NCBI RefSeq assembly: GCF_000315485.1
Contig: NZ_JH992943.1
Location: forward strand, 1-64,000
Length of the DNA: 64,000 bases
Direction: 5' to 3'
Source: Bacteroides oleiciplenus YIT 12058
GTDB taxonomy: Bacteria > Bacteroidota > Bacteroidia > Bacteroidales > Bacteroidaceae
Every line of letters starts with the position of its first letter. Positions within the stretch are counted from its first letter, which is position 1. Below the pieces are notes generated by a model. That model was not told the DNA's origin, ran no database searches, and saw only the letters and a program-made list of their open reading frames with translations. Positions 33,816 through 41,958 of this stretch are shown piece after piece. A program made the translations under genes and the position numbers.

Positions 33816-34130
33816 TTACGAACGTTTTTTCTTTTTGTTCTTTTTTACAAAGCAACAGTTGGCAAAAAAGATAATAGCAAAAATGACAGCAATCCAAATC
33901 AGACTGATAAAAATCAGATAGCGATTATATACATACTCTCCTTCCTCAGGAGTATGGCTAAAAGTACAAATTAAGCAGTTACACAAAGGATTACCCGCAT
34001 CATGCGAGAAATAAGAATAGAGCAGGAAAGACATGCTACCCACAAAAACAACAAGAATAGACAGCATTCCCCATCTCTTACAATTAGAAGAATGACCGAC
34101 TATTTTTCCACTACGAGTTAATTTTACCAT
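33816..34130 (-). CDS. Small two-helix membrane protein, unknown
   Basis: 104 residues from ATG 34130, chosen because the upstream TTG-rich extension to 34163 overlaps the -7 box. Two hydrophobic segments (about residues 22-40 and 70-90) flank a short loop with a cysteine pair CNCLIC; the C-terminus is strongly basic (KKNKKKKRS). I do not recognise a family. Support comes from the good promoter element, clean reading frame and plausible membrane topology. It is divergent from the TetR/ABC set. It could be a small accessory membrane protein of iron or transport stress. Confidence 0.5.
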   Translation of the reverse strand: MVKLTRSGKIVGHSSNCKRWGMLSILVVFVGSMSFLLYSYFSHDAGNPLCNCLICTFSHTPEEGEYVYNRYLIFISLIWIAVIFAIIFFANCCFVKKNKKKKRS

Positions 34131-34160
34131 ATAGTAGTTTACATCTTTAATTATTCGCGG

Positions 34161-34196
34161 CAAAGTTGCGTGCTTTTAGCCATCTTGACAATACCC
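34161..34196 (-). promoter_or_regulatory. Promoter of small membrane protein with shared GGGTATT element
   Basis: On the minus strand GGGTATT (34196-34190) lies 25 bases before TTTG (34164-34161) within CAACTTTG. It is one of four copies with the same spacing. Confidence 0.55.
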
Positions 34197-34242
34197 AATA
34201 ATTGTGATTTTTATAAAAATCTAACAAAAAACCATCATTAAT

Positions 34243-34278
34243 AGGTATTTCACGAAACCCGAATTCTCCCCTACTTTG
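34243..34278 (+). promoter_or_regulatory. TetR-ABC promoter with shared AGGTATT element
   Basis: AGGTATT (34243-34249) is followed after 25 bases by TTTG (34275-34278) in CTACTTTG. The sequence continues with TACTTTGCAACCG, identical in 13 bases to the fldA promoter; the ATTTCA after AGGT also matches fldA. Confidence 0.6.
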
Positions 34279-34299
34279 CAACCGGAAAAAATAAAGTTC

Positions 34300-34911
34300 A
34301 TGCAATACCCAAAAGATGACATACAAAAAGATATTCTGAAAGCCGCCGAGAAAGTTTTCTTGCAGAAAGGCTTTCAGAAAGCATCCATGCGCGAAATAGC
34401 GCAAGAAGCACAGGTGGGCTTGAGTAATATCTATAATTACTTTAAAAATAAGGACGAAATCTTCCGCACAGTAGTAAGACCTGTCATCAGTGCATTTGAA
34501 AGGATGCTGCACGAACATCATGGACGCTATGGAGCAGACATCATGGAAATGTATTCCGCCGATTACCTACGATATGTGATAGAGGAATACATAACACTGA
34601 TACAAGAACATCGCAAATTATTAGTATTGTTGTTCTTCCATGCACAAGGCTCTTCTCTGGAACGCTTTAAAGAAGAATTCACTGAACACTCCACCTCATT
34701 GGTGAAAGAGTACTTCAAAGAAATGAAAGAAAAACATCCTCAAATGAACATCAACGTATCCGACTTTTCCATCCATCTGCACACGGCGTGGATGTTCACC
34801 ATGTTTGAAGAATTGATAATGCATCGAGTCGGGATAGGAGATCTGGAACAGATAGTGACGGAATACATCACATTCGAAGTAACTGGTTGGAGAGAGCTTA
34901 TGAAAATATAA
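34300..34911 (+). CDS. TetR/AcrR-family transcriptional regulator
   Basis: 203 residues from ATG 34300; the TTG at 34276 lies within the -7 box and is unlikely. The N-terminal DNA-binding domain (about residues 8-55) has the helix-turn-helix FQKASMREIAQEAQVGLSNI followed by YNYFKNKDEIF. The C-terminal domain is a generic ligand-binding helix bundle. It lies 58 bases upstream of two ABC transporter genes on the same strand and probably controls them, with or without itself. The effector is unknown. It could also regulate the divergent small membrane protein. Confidence 0.9.
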   Translation: MQYPKDDIQKDILKAAEKVFLQKGFQKASMREIAQEAQVGLSNIYNYFKNKDEIFRTVVRPVISAFERMLHEHHGRYGADIMEMYSADYLRYVIEEYITLIQEHRKLLVLLFFHAQGSSLERFKEEFTEHSTSLVKEYFKEMKEKHPQMNINVSDFSIHLHTAWMFTMFEELIMHRVGIGDLEQIVTEYITFEVTGWRELMKI

Positions 34912-34969
34912 GCTCTCTCTTTTTTTTGAACGGTTTTGAATATTGTTCGTTTTTAAAATGTAATAGATT

Positions 34970-36790
34970 ATGAAAGAGAAAAGGAAAAAGAAAAAAGGAA
35001 TCGCCCGCCTGTTTGAGATTGCAGGCGAGCGGAAAGGGCTGCTTATATTGGCCGGAATTCTGTCGGCAGGAAGCGCTTTGTGCATGTTGGTGCCTTATTG
35101 GTCGATATATTGTGTGTTGCAGGAGCTGCTGGAACATGCCGGCAATCTGGCACAGATAGACAGTGAATTGCTGATATACTGGGGATGGTTTGCTTTCTTC
35201 GGGTTGATTGGAGGGTTATTGCTGCTTTATGCGGCACTGATGGCCTCGCACGTGGCGGCATTCCGTATCCTTTACGGTTTGCGCATCAAATTGTCGGAAC
35301 ACATCGGACGGCTGTCACTGGGATACCTGAACAACACGTCCACCGGAAGCATCAAAAAGATTATGGAACAGAATGTAGAAAAGATAGAAAACTTCATCGC
35401 ACATACCATTCCTGATCTGGTAAATGTAGTGGCTACGGTGACCATGATGTTCATCATCTTCTTCTCACTCAATGGCTGGATGGCGGCAGTCTGTTTGTTT
35501 TGCATCGCTCTGAGCATAGGGCTGCAATTCGCTAACTTCTTCGGAAAGAAAGCGCAGGAATTCACTAAAATCTATTTCGATACACAGGAACAAATGAGTG
35601 CATCGGCCGTGCAATATGTACGCGGCATGCCTGTAGTGAAGATTTTCGGTCAGAGTGTACGATCGTTCCGACGTTTCAATAGCGAAATTGAAGCATACAA
35701 GGAGTATGCGCTGAAAGTGTGCGATACTTATGAATCCGGAATGGTGACTTTCACCATATTGCTGAACTCTCTTATCACGTTTATTCTGCCGGTGGGCTTA
35801 CTCCTGTTGAGCCATGAGCCGCACAATCTGGCACTGGCTGCCATTTACCTGTTTTTTATTATCATGGGCCCCGGCGTGGCATCTCCTATTTATAAACTGA
35901 TGTTCCTCGGATCGGGTACACGAGAAATTGATGAAGGGGTAGAACGCATCGACCGTATCTTCTCTGAACAACCTGTGCCGAAAGCACAAGTGCTGCAAGT
36001 GCCTGCGGACTATGATATAGAATTCCGTAAAGTGAGCTTTGCCTATGAAAACAAGGCAGAGACAACACGTACCGAAGCGTTGCGCAACATCAGCTTCACG
36101 GCACGCCAAGGCGAGATTACGGCATTGGTAGGTCCTTCAGGTTCCGGAAAATCCACGGTAGCCAATCTTATTCCCCGCTTCTGGGACGTAACAGAAGGTG
36201 AAATACTTATCGGCGGAGTCAATATTAAAAATATATCTACCGAGAAACTGATGGATATTGTTTCCTTTGTGTTTCAGGATAGCTTCCTTTTCTTTGATAC
36301 GCTGTATGAAAATATCCGGGTAGGCAATTCCACTGCGGGACGCGAGGAAGTGATAGCTGCTGCGAAAGCGGCACAGTGCCACGATTTCATAGAAAGTCTG
36401 CCGCAAGGTTACGAAACCCGTATCGGTGATGAGGGAGTTTATCTTTCGGGGGGTGAAGCGCAGCGCGTTTGTGTGGCAAGGGCTATCTTGAAAAACGCCC
36501 CTATCCTGGTGCTGGACGAAGCCACTGCTTTTGCCGACCCGGAGAACGAATATAAGATGCAGCAGGCTTTGCAGCATCTGATTCAGAACAAGACCGTCAT
36601 CATCATTGCCCACCGCCTTTCGTCCATCGTTTCGGCACAACAAATCATTGTTCTGAATGAAGGAGAGCTGATGCAGCACGGGCGGCACGAGGTCTTGAGT
36701 AAAACAGAAGGTTTATATAAGAATATGTGGGACGCTTACACCGACGCGTTCCAATGGGAACTAAACAGTAAGAAGGAGGTAAAAGAATGA
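34970..36790 (+). CDS. ABC transporter permease/ATPase, subunit 1 of heterodimeric pair
   Basis: 606 residues. A membrane domain of six helices (about residues 18-330) precedes the nucleotide-binding domain with Walker A GPSGSGKST (about 388-396), signature LSGGEAQRVCVARAIL and Walker B ILVLDEATAFADPENE. The TAFADPENE D-loop resembles the YbtP/IrtA-like exporter-fold group, which includes siderophore importers, so direction of transport is uncertain. It overlaps the second half-transporter gene by four bases (ATGA) and follows a TetR gene. Drug or peptide export is the alternative reading. Confidence 0.85.
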   Translation: MKEKRKKKKGIARLFEIAGERKGLLILAGILSAGSALCMLVPYWSIYCVLQELLEHAGNLAQIDSELLIYWGWFAFFGLIGGLLLLYAALMASHVAAFRILYGLRIKLSEHIGRLSLGYLNNTSTGSIKKIMEQNVEKIENFIAHTIPDLVNVVATVTMMFIIFFSLNGWMAAVCLFCIALSIGLQFANFFGKKAQEFTKIYFDTQEQMSASAVQYVRGMPVVKIFGQSVRSFRRFNSEIEAYKEYALKVCDTYESGMVTFTILLNSLITFILPVGLLLLSHEPHNLALAAIYLFFIIMGPGVASPIYKLMFLGSGTREIDEGVERIDRIFSEQPVPKAQVLQVPADYDIEFRKVSFAYENKAETTRTEALRNISFTARQGEITALVGPSGSGKSTVANLIPRFWDVTEGEILIGGVNIKNISTEKLMDIVSFVFQDSFLFFDTLYENIRVGNSTAGREEVIAAAKAAQCHDFIESLPQGYETRIGDEGVYLSGGEAQRVCVARAILKNAPILVLDEATAFADPENEYKMQQALQHLIQNKTVIIIAHRLSSIVSAQQIIVLNEGELMQHGRHEVLSKTEGLYKNMWDAYTDAFQWELNSKKEVKE

Positions 36791-38517
36791 ATGCAATAAA
36801 AAATATTACGATAGGACACACTGAACGGCTTCGTAAACCTGTGGGCTACACGATGCTCGCCAACCTGGTGAATATTGTCCCGTTCTGCCTGTCCATCGAA
36901 GCAATCAATGTGATATTCCGCGCTTTCGACGGTAGCGGAATGCCATTGGACACGGAACGGCTCTGGACGATCTTTGCTATACTTGTAGCATACATATTTG
37001 TCATGGTATTTGCCGAACGGGCTTCGTACCGTGCCAACTTCCGGGGTGCTTACGAAATGAGTGCAGCAGGCCGCGTCAGTCTGGCGGAACATTTGCGGAA
37101 ACTTTCATTAGGTTTCCTGTCACGTCGTGATCCGGGCGACTTGTCATCTATGCTGATAACAGACTTCACGATGGCGGAAACGGGAATTTCACACCATTTG
37201 CCCCAGTTAATGGGAGCACTTGTTATGCCGGTACTCGCCTTCCTCGGATTGCTATGGATAGACTGGCGGATGGCCGTTGCCATGTTCATCGCACTGCCGC
37301 TTGCCGTGGGAATTTTGTTTGGCAGCACCTATATACAATACAAACTGAGCGGCAAGCAGATTGCAGCAAAAATCAATGCAGGCAACCGATTGGAAGAATA
37401 CTTGCAGGGAATACGAGTGATGAAAGCCTACAATCTGCTGGGTGATAAATTTGTCCGTCTGAAAAATGCTTTCGCAGAACTGCGCCGTGCGTGTATCCGG
37501 CAGGAGGCGTTGCTAGGTCCGTTCATCCTGTTGTCTGTCACACTGATACGGGCAGGGCTGACACTGATGATTCTTTGCGGTACATACCTGCTTATAGGCG
37601 GAGATTTATCCCTGCTCACATTTGTCATGTTCCTCGTCGTCGGTTCCCGTGTCTTCGATCCGTTGACTTCGGCACTGACTAACTTCGCAGAATTCCGCTA
37701 TTTCTCCATCGCCGGCGGACGTATCCTCAACCTGATGAATGAACCGGAAATGCAGGGAAGCGGGGAAGCGCCCCAAAGCGGTGACATCACTTTCTATCAT
37801 GTATCGTTCGGCTATCAGAAGAAACAAGTGCTGCATGACGTCTCAGTAACGTTGCGTAAGAATACGCTTACCGCACTGGTAGGTCCTTCGGGCAGTGGGA
37901 AAAGTACGATGCTAAAGTTATGTGCCCGTTTCTACGATCCACAGCAGGGACAGGTTTTATTTAATGGAATAGACATGAAGGACCTGGAACCGGAATCGCT
38001 GATGAGCCATATCTCGATGGTTTTTCAGGATGTTTATCTGTTTCAGGATACCATTCGTAATAATATCCGCTTTAGTAAGACGGATGCCACAGACGAAGAA
38101 ATAGAAGCGGCTGCACGCAAGGCATGTTGCCACGACTTCATCATGCGATTGCCAAAAGGGTATGATACACAGGTAGGTGAAGGTGGCTGTACCCTATCAG
38201 GCGGAGAGAAACAACGTATCTCCATCGCCCGCGCCATACTGAAAGATGCTCCTGTAGTGCTACTGGATGAAGCAACCGCATCACTCGATCCGGAAAATGA
38301 AGTGGAAGTGCAGCGTGCCATCAATACACTGATTGCAGGACGCACAGTTATCGTTATCGCCCATCGGCTGAAGACGATTAAGAATGCCGATAACATCGTG
38401 GTACTGGAAGAAGGACGCATTGTAGAGCAGGGCAAGCATCAGGAATTACTTGATAATAATGGTCTGTATGCCCGATTATGGGGGATACAGGAAAAGACTC
38501 TGGGCTGGAAATTGTAG
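36787..38517 (+). CDS. ABC transporter permease/ATPase, subunit 2 of heterodimeric pair
   Basis: 576 residues. Six-helix membrane domain (about residues 15-310) with the coupling segment FLSRRDPGDLSSMLITDF, then a nucleotide-binding domain with GPSGSGKST (about 365-373), signature LSGGEKQRISIARAIL and Walker B VVLLDEATASLDPENE. Unlike the first subunit it has a standard DEATASLD D-loop, so the pair is asymmetric, as in heterodimeric ABC systems. It is translationally coupled to the upstream gene. The shared promoter element with flavodoxin and imelysin genes makes iron or chelate handling a reasonable hypothesis. Confidence 0.85.
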   Translation: MNAIKNITIGHTERLRKPVGYTMLANLVNIVPFCLSIEAINVIFRAFDGSGMPLDTERLWTIFAILVAYIFVMVFAERASYRANFRGAYEMSAAGRVSLAEHLRKLSLGFLSRRDPGDLSSMLITDFTMAETGISHHLPQLMGALVMPVLAFLGLLWIDWRMAVAMFIALPLAVGILFGSTYIQYKLSGKQIAAKINAGNRLEEYLQGIRVMKAYNLLGDKFVRLKNAFAELRRACIRQEALLGPFILLSVTLIRAGLTLMILCGTYLLIGGDLSLLTFVMFLVVGSRVFDPLTSALTNFAEFRYFSIAGGRILNLMNEPEMQGSGEAPQSGDITFYHVSFGYQKKQVLHDVSVTLRKNTLTALVGPSGSGKSTMLKLCARFYDPQQGQVLFNGIDMKDLEPESLMSHISMVFQDVYLFQDTIRNNIRFSKTDATDEEIEAAARKACCHDFIMRLPKGYDTQVGEGGCTLSGGEKQRISIARAILKDAPVVLLDEATASLDPENEVEVQRAINTLIAGRTVIVIAHRLKTIKNADNIVVLEEGRIVEQGKHQELLDNNGLYARLWGIQEKTLGWKL

Positions 38518-38546
38518 TGATTATCTAACGACCTAACACAAAAAGA

Positions 38547-38600
38547 ATGTGCAAATACTCGTCTGGAATATAACCCGGCGACTTTTGCACATCCTTTTTT
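38547..38600. terminator. Terminator between ABC genes and hcp
   Basis: ATGTGCAAA (38547-38555) pairs with TTTGCACAT (38584-38592), followed by CCTTTTTT. It separates convergent genes. Confidence 0.75.
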
Positions 38601-38631
38601 CAGCTCTTTTAAATAGAGTCTTTTAAAAAGC

Positions 38632-40287
38632 TTATGATAACTGGAATATCTTCAAATCATCCTCCACATCGCTGATAGTGCCTATCTGGAAAGTATCTAC
38701 CAGCACCTTCGCTACATTAGGCGACAGGAATGCCGGCAACGTAGGTCCTAAATGAATCTTCTTCACACCCAGGCTTAACAGTGCCAATAAAACAATGACC
38801 GCCTTTTGTTCGTACCAGGCAATGTTATATACAATAGGAAGTTCATTAATATCGTTCAGTTCGAACACTTCCTTCAATTTCATTGCGATGACTGCCAAAG
38901 AGTAACTGTCGTTACACTGTCCGGCATCCAACACACGCGGAATGCCATTGATGTCACCCAAAGGCAATTTATTGTAACGATACTTGGCACAACCTGCAGT
39001 CAGAATAACCGTATCTTTAGGTAATGCTTTGGCAAACTCAGTGTAGTAGTCACGGCTTTTCATACGTCCGTCACACCCTGCCATCACTACAAATTTACGG
39101 ATAGCGCCACTCTTCACAGCATCCACCACTTTGTCCGCCAGTTGCAATACCTGATTGTGAGCAAAGCCACCGATAATCTCACCATGTTCTATTTCCGTAG
39201 GCGGCTGGCATTGCTTGGCTATCTCGATAATTTCAGAGAAGTCTTTTCTGCCTTCGGCATCTGCCTGAATGTATTTACAACCGGGATAACCGGTAGAGTT
39301 CGTAGTGAACATACGTTCTTTGTATTCAGCATTTGCTAACGGGGGAACAATACAGTTCGTAGTGAACAGGATAGGGCCATTAAAGGTGGTGAACTCTTCA
39401 CGTTGTTTCCACCACGCATTTCCATAGTTGCCCACAAAGTGAGAGTATTTTTTGAAAGCGGGATAATAGTGAGCAGGAAGCATTTCGCTATGCGTATATA
39501 CATCCACACCTGTGCCTTCGGTTTGTTTTAGCAACTCTTCCATGTCTTTCAGGTCGTGTCCGCTTATCAGAATGCCTGGACGTTTTCCTACTCCGATATT
39601 TACTTTGGTAATCTCCGGATTACCGTAACGACTGGTGTTCGCCTTATCCAGCAAAGCCATAGTCTTCACACCATATTCTCCGGTTTGTAGCACCATCTTC
39701 ACCCATTCGTCTGCTGAGAGTGACTTTGCGGCGCTGGCAGCCAAAGCATGTTGCATAAAAGTGTGAATAGAGGCATCATCATAACCTAGGCGCATAGCAT
39801 GTTCCAGATAAGCAGCCATACCTTTTAATCCATAAGTCATCAACTCTTTCAGAGAGCGTAGGTCTACGTCCGGCTCACGCAACACACCAACCGTTTCCGC
39901 CTTAGAAGCATATTCTTCACGACCACCCTGCCATTGCAGTTCGTCAATTGCCGGCAGAGAAATGCCCTTATTCCCTGCTTCTTCCATCAAACGATTGCGC
40001 AACTCCATACCCTTATCAACTCTGCAGAGAATACTTTCATCATCGAAATTGGCATTCGTAATAGTGCAGAACAAAGAATCCACAACGAAACGGTTCACCT
40101 CAGGAGATACAGCATGTCCGGCATTCCTCAGTTCGTCAGCGATTACTGATACACCACGCACTACAAACATCAGCAAGTCCATTGCTTTTGCCGTATGACT
40201 CTCTTTTCCACACACACCTTTCAGGATGCAGCCCGTTCCTTTCATGGTTTCCTGACATTGATAACAAAACATTTTAGCTTCCATCAT
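38632..40287 (-). CDS. hcp: Hybrid-cluster protein (hydroxylamine/NO reductase)
   Basis: 551 residues, typical length. The N-terminal cluster cysteines lie in CYQC, then GTGC and GVC (CX2C-X8-C-X5-C; Cys 8, 11, 20 and 26). Further cluster ligands are suggested by FTTNCIVPP, GYPGCKY, LTAGCAKYRYN and DAGQCNDSYSL. Hcp reduces hydroxylamine in vitro and protects against nitric oxide and nitrosative stress. It is divergent from two Crp/Fnr genes and close to nrfHA, the usual HcpR-type context. A palindrome at 40363-40380 lies at about -40 of its promoter. Confidence 0.95.
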   Translation of the reverse strand: MMEAKMFCYQCQETMKGTGCILKGVCGKESHTAKAMDLLMFVVRGVSVIADELRNAGHAVSPEVNRFVVDSLFCTITNANFDDESILCRVDKGMELRNRLMEEAGNKGISLPAIDELQWQGGREEYASKAETVGVLREPDVDLRSLKELMTYGLKGMAAYLEHAMRLGYDDASIHTFMQHALAASAAKSLSADEWVKMVLQTGEYGVKTMALLDKANTSRYGNPEITKVNIGVGKRPGILISGHDLKDMEELLKQTEGTGVDVYTHSEMLPAHYYPAFKKYSHFVGNYGNAWWKQREEFTTFNGPILFTTNCIVPPLANAEYKERMFTTNSTGYPGCKYIQADAEGRKDFSEIIEIAKQCQPPTEIEHGEIIGGFAHNQVLQLADKVVDAVKSGAIRKFVVMAGCDGRMKSRDYYTEFAKALPKDTVILTAGCAKYRYNKLPLGDINGIPRVLDAGQCNDSYSLAVIAMKLKEVFELNDINELPIVYNIAWYEQKAVIVLLALLSLGVKKIHLGPTLPAFLSPNVAKVLVDTFQIGTISDVEDDLKIFQLS

Positions 40288-40333
40288 CTTATTCTTTTTA
40301 TTTAGTTATAAAATACATTTGCATTATCTTTAA

Positions 40334-40341
40334 AGAAGATA
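40334..40341 (-). promoter_or_regulatory. Putative -7 box for hcp
   Basis: The minus strand reads TATCTTCT, six of eight to TAnnTTTG. Its centre is 34 bases from the centre of the palindrome at 40363-40380, the distance expected for a class II Crp/Fnr site. Confidence 0.4.
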
Positions 40342-40362
40342 AGCTGCATCTCAGCACAACTT

Positions 40363-40380
40363 TTTCATGCGAGCATGAAA
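40363..40380. promoter_or_regulatory. Palindromic operator TTTCATGCGAGCATGAAA, hcp / crp divergence
   Basis: TTTCATGC and GCATGAAA are perfect inverted arms around GA. The centre (40371.5) is 33 bases from the plus -7 box centre and 34 from the minus one, so one site can serve both promoters. The AACTTT...AAAGTT flanks extend the symmetry. A Crp/Fnr-type (HcpR-like) site fits. Confidence 0.65.
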
Positions 40381-40400
40381 GTTCTGCATTCGATTTGCAT

Positions 40401-40408
40401 TATCTTTG
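40401..40408 (+). promoter_or_regulatory. -7 promoter box for first Crp/Fnr gene
   Basis: TATCTTTG is a full match to TAnnTTTG. It sits in the second copy of a 15-base direct repeat (ATTTGCATTATCTTT at 40317-40331 and 40393-40407). Confidence 0.6.
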
Positions 40409-40480
40409 TGCAAAGATGGAGTGTTTACTGCAGGTAAATTGTCACCTATGTTACACCCAATCACAAAAAACTTAAAAAGA

Positions 40481-41119
40481 ATGGAACCACATGTATTATT
40501 GCAGATGCCATTGTTTCAAGGTATAACAGAGGAAACGCTGTTGCGGTTCATTCTGTCACACCAACATACACTTAAGTCTTATAAACCGGGAGATTTCATT
40601 GCCTTGCAAGGAGACATATACCGCTCGCTCTATATCCTGTGCTATGGGACTGTCCGCACACAAATGGTCAGTTCAGAAGGAAAGCAACTGACCATAGAGA
40701 CCTTGCGGGCTCCCAGACTCCTTGCCCCTGCGTTCATCTTTGCATCCGAAAACCGTTTTCCGGTAAATATCGAAACACTGGAAGCTGCCGAAGTAGTTAT
40801 ACTGAACAAAGATGCATTTCTGGAGTTCATACATCAACATCCGGTAGTTATGCAAAATTTCCTGAAACTGATATCCGACCGTAGTCTCTTCCTCTCCAAG
40901 AAATTGAATGAGTTTGCCTTGCAAAGCCTGAAATCACGCTTACTTAACTACATAAAGATGCACGGCACCATCACTTCACAACAAGAGGTAGCACATATAC
41001 TCGCAGTAGCCCGCCCATCGCTGGCACGTGCCTTATCGGAGTTGACTAACGAAGGTTGCATACTAATAGAGGGTAAGGAGATGAGAATTGACGAGATAAA
41101 TGCCGGGAAATACCTGTAA
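40481..41119 (+). CDS. Crp/Fnr-family regulator 1 (HcpR-like candidate)
   Basis: 212 residues from ATG 40481; longer in-frame starts at 40448 and 40406 either precede the core or overlap the -7 box. The cyclic-nucleotide-binding-like domain (about residues 5-120) holds YKPGDFIALQGDIYRSLYIL; the C-terminal winged helix includes SQQEVAHILAVARPSLARAL. No N-terminal cysteine cluster is visible, so an oxygen-sensing Fnr cluster is unlikely. Divergent orientation to hcp and a palindrome between them suggest it is the nitrosative-stress regulator, possibly haem-dependent as known for some HcpR proteins. Confidence 0.85.
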   Translation: MEPHVLLQMPLFQGITEETLLRFILSHQHTLKSYKPGDFIALQGDIYRSLYILCYGTVRTQMVSSEGKQLTIETLRAPRLLAPAFIFASENRFPVNIETLEAAEVVILNKDAFLEFIHQHPVVMQNFLKLISDRSLFLSKKLNEFALQSLKSRLLNYIKMHGTITSQQEVAHILAVARPSLARALSELTNEGCILIEGKEMRIDEINAGKYL

Positions 41120-41131
41120 CTTTAAAAAGTT
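41118..41131. repeat. Palindrome AACTTTAAAAAGTT upstream of second Crp/Fnr gene
   Basis: Perfect 14-bp inverted repeat that overlaps the stop codon of the first regulator gene. Its centre is 48 bases from the -7 box of the second gene, so it is less well placed than the other palindromes. Confidence 0.4.
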
Positions 41132-41168
41132 CTTACTTTCACTTTGCCTTGTATCCGCATATAATTCC

Positions 41169-41176
41169 TATATTTG
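41169..41176 (+). promoter_or_regulatory. -7 promoter box for second Crp/Fnr gene
   Basis: TATATTTG is a full match to TAnnTTTG, 33 bases upstream of the ATG, so the second regulator has its own promoter. Confidence 0.55.
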
Positions 41177-41201
41177 CGCAACCAAACATCTAATATAAGC
41201 A

Positions 41202-41891
41202 ATGAAGAAAATCGCATTGACCGATGAGTATAAAGAGCAATTATTCCGCATTCCCTTATTCCGGGATTTGCCGCTCAACATCAAGCATTCATTGCTTGAC
41301 AGATTGGACCTCTCAGTATATGAAGTCAACAAGAAAGATATAATAGTTACTCAGGGAACCCTTTGCAAAAAGCTATACGTATTGCTGGAAGGAAAACTGC
41401 GGGTCGATATCATCGATGGATTAGGCAATGAAGTCATGATTGAGTATATCGTAGCTGCACGCGCATTTGCCACTCCTCACTTGTTCAGCTCGGACGGAAC
41501 ACTACCGGCAACTTTTACGGCTATAGAAGACGGCATACTACTCACGGCCAGTAAAGAGTCTATGTTCAAACTCATCAGTGAAGAGCCAAAGATATTACAC
41601 AATTTTCTATGTATCACCGGTAACTGCAATGTCTGCACGGTAACGCGCCTGAAAACGCTTTCACGGAAAACTGTACGGGAACGCTTTGTGGTCTATCTGT
41701 TGGAACACAGGAAAAAGAATACCACGACGGTCAACATTATACATAACCAGGCCACACTTGCTGAATATCTGAACGTAACCCGTCCGGCACTGTCGAAGGA
41801 AATCAATAAAATGATAAAGGAAGGAATTATAGAAATGGAAGGAAAAACAGTACGGATTTTGGATGAAGCATTATTAGAAAAGTACGTATAA
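41202..41891 (+). CDS. Crp/Fnr-family regulator 2 with cysteine triad
   Basis: 229 residues. N-terminal cyclic-nucleotide-binding-like beta-roll (about 15-125; LCKKLYVLLEGKLRVDIID) and C-terminal winged helix (about 180-220; HNQATLAEYLNVTRPALSKE). In the dimerisation-helix region there are three cysteines, FLCITGNCNVCTV (Cys 137, 142 and 145; CX4CX2C), an uncommon feature that could bind a metal or iron-sulfur cluster or act as a redox switch. It lies 82 bases after the first regulator on the same strand, with its own -7 box. Its targets are probably in the neighbouring nitrite/nitrosative-stress genes. Confidence 0.85.
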   Translation: MKKIALTDEYKEQLFRIPLFRDLPLNIKHSLLDRLDLSVYEVNKKDIIVTQGTLCKKLYVLLEGKLRVDIIDGLGNEVMIEYIVAARAFATPHLFSSDGTLPATFTAIEDGILLTASKESMFKLISEEPKILHNFLCITGNCNVCTVTRLKTLSRKTVRERFVVYLLEHRKKNTTTVNIIHNQATLAEYLNVTRPALSKEINKMIKEGIIEMEGKTVRILDEALLEKYV

Positions 41892-41917
41892 GAGATGTCT
41901 TATACGTACTTTTCTAA
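41874..41917. terminator. Bidirectional terminator, 19-bp perfect stem
   Basis: Bases 41874-41892 are the exact reverse complement of 41899-41917 around a 6-base loop. The left arm includes the end of the Crp/Fnr gene and its stop codon. It separates convergent genes. Confidence 0.75.
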
Positions 41918-41958
41918 TATAGTAAACAATAGTTTAGAGAGAAAAATCATTTTTTATC

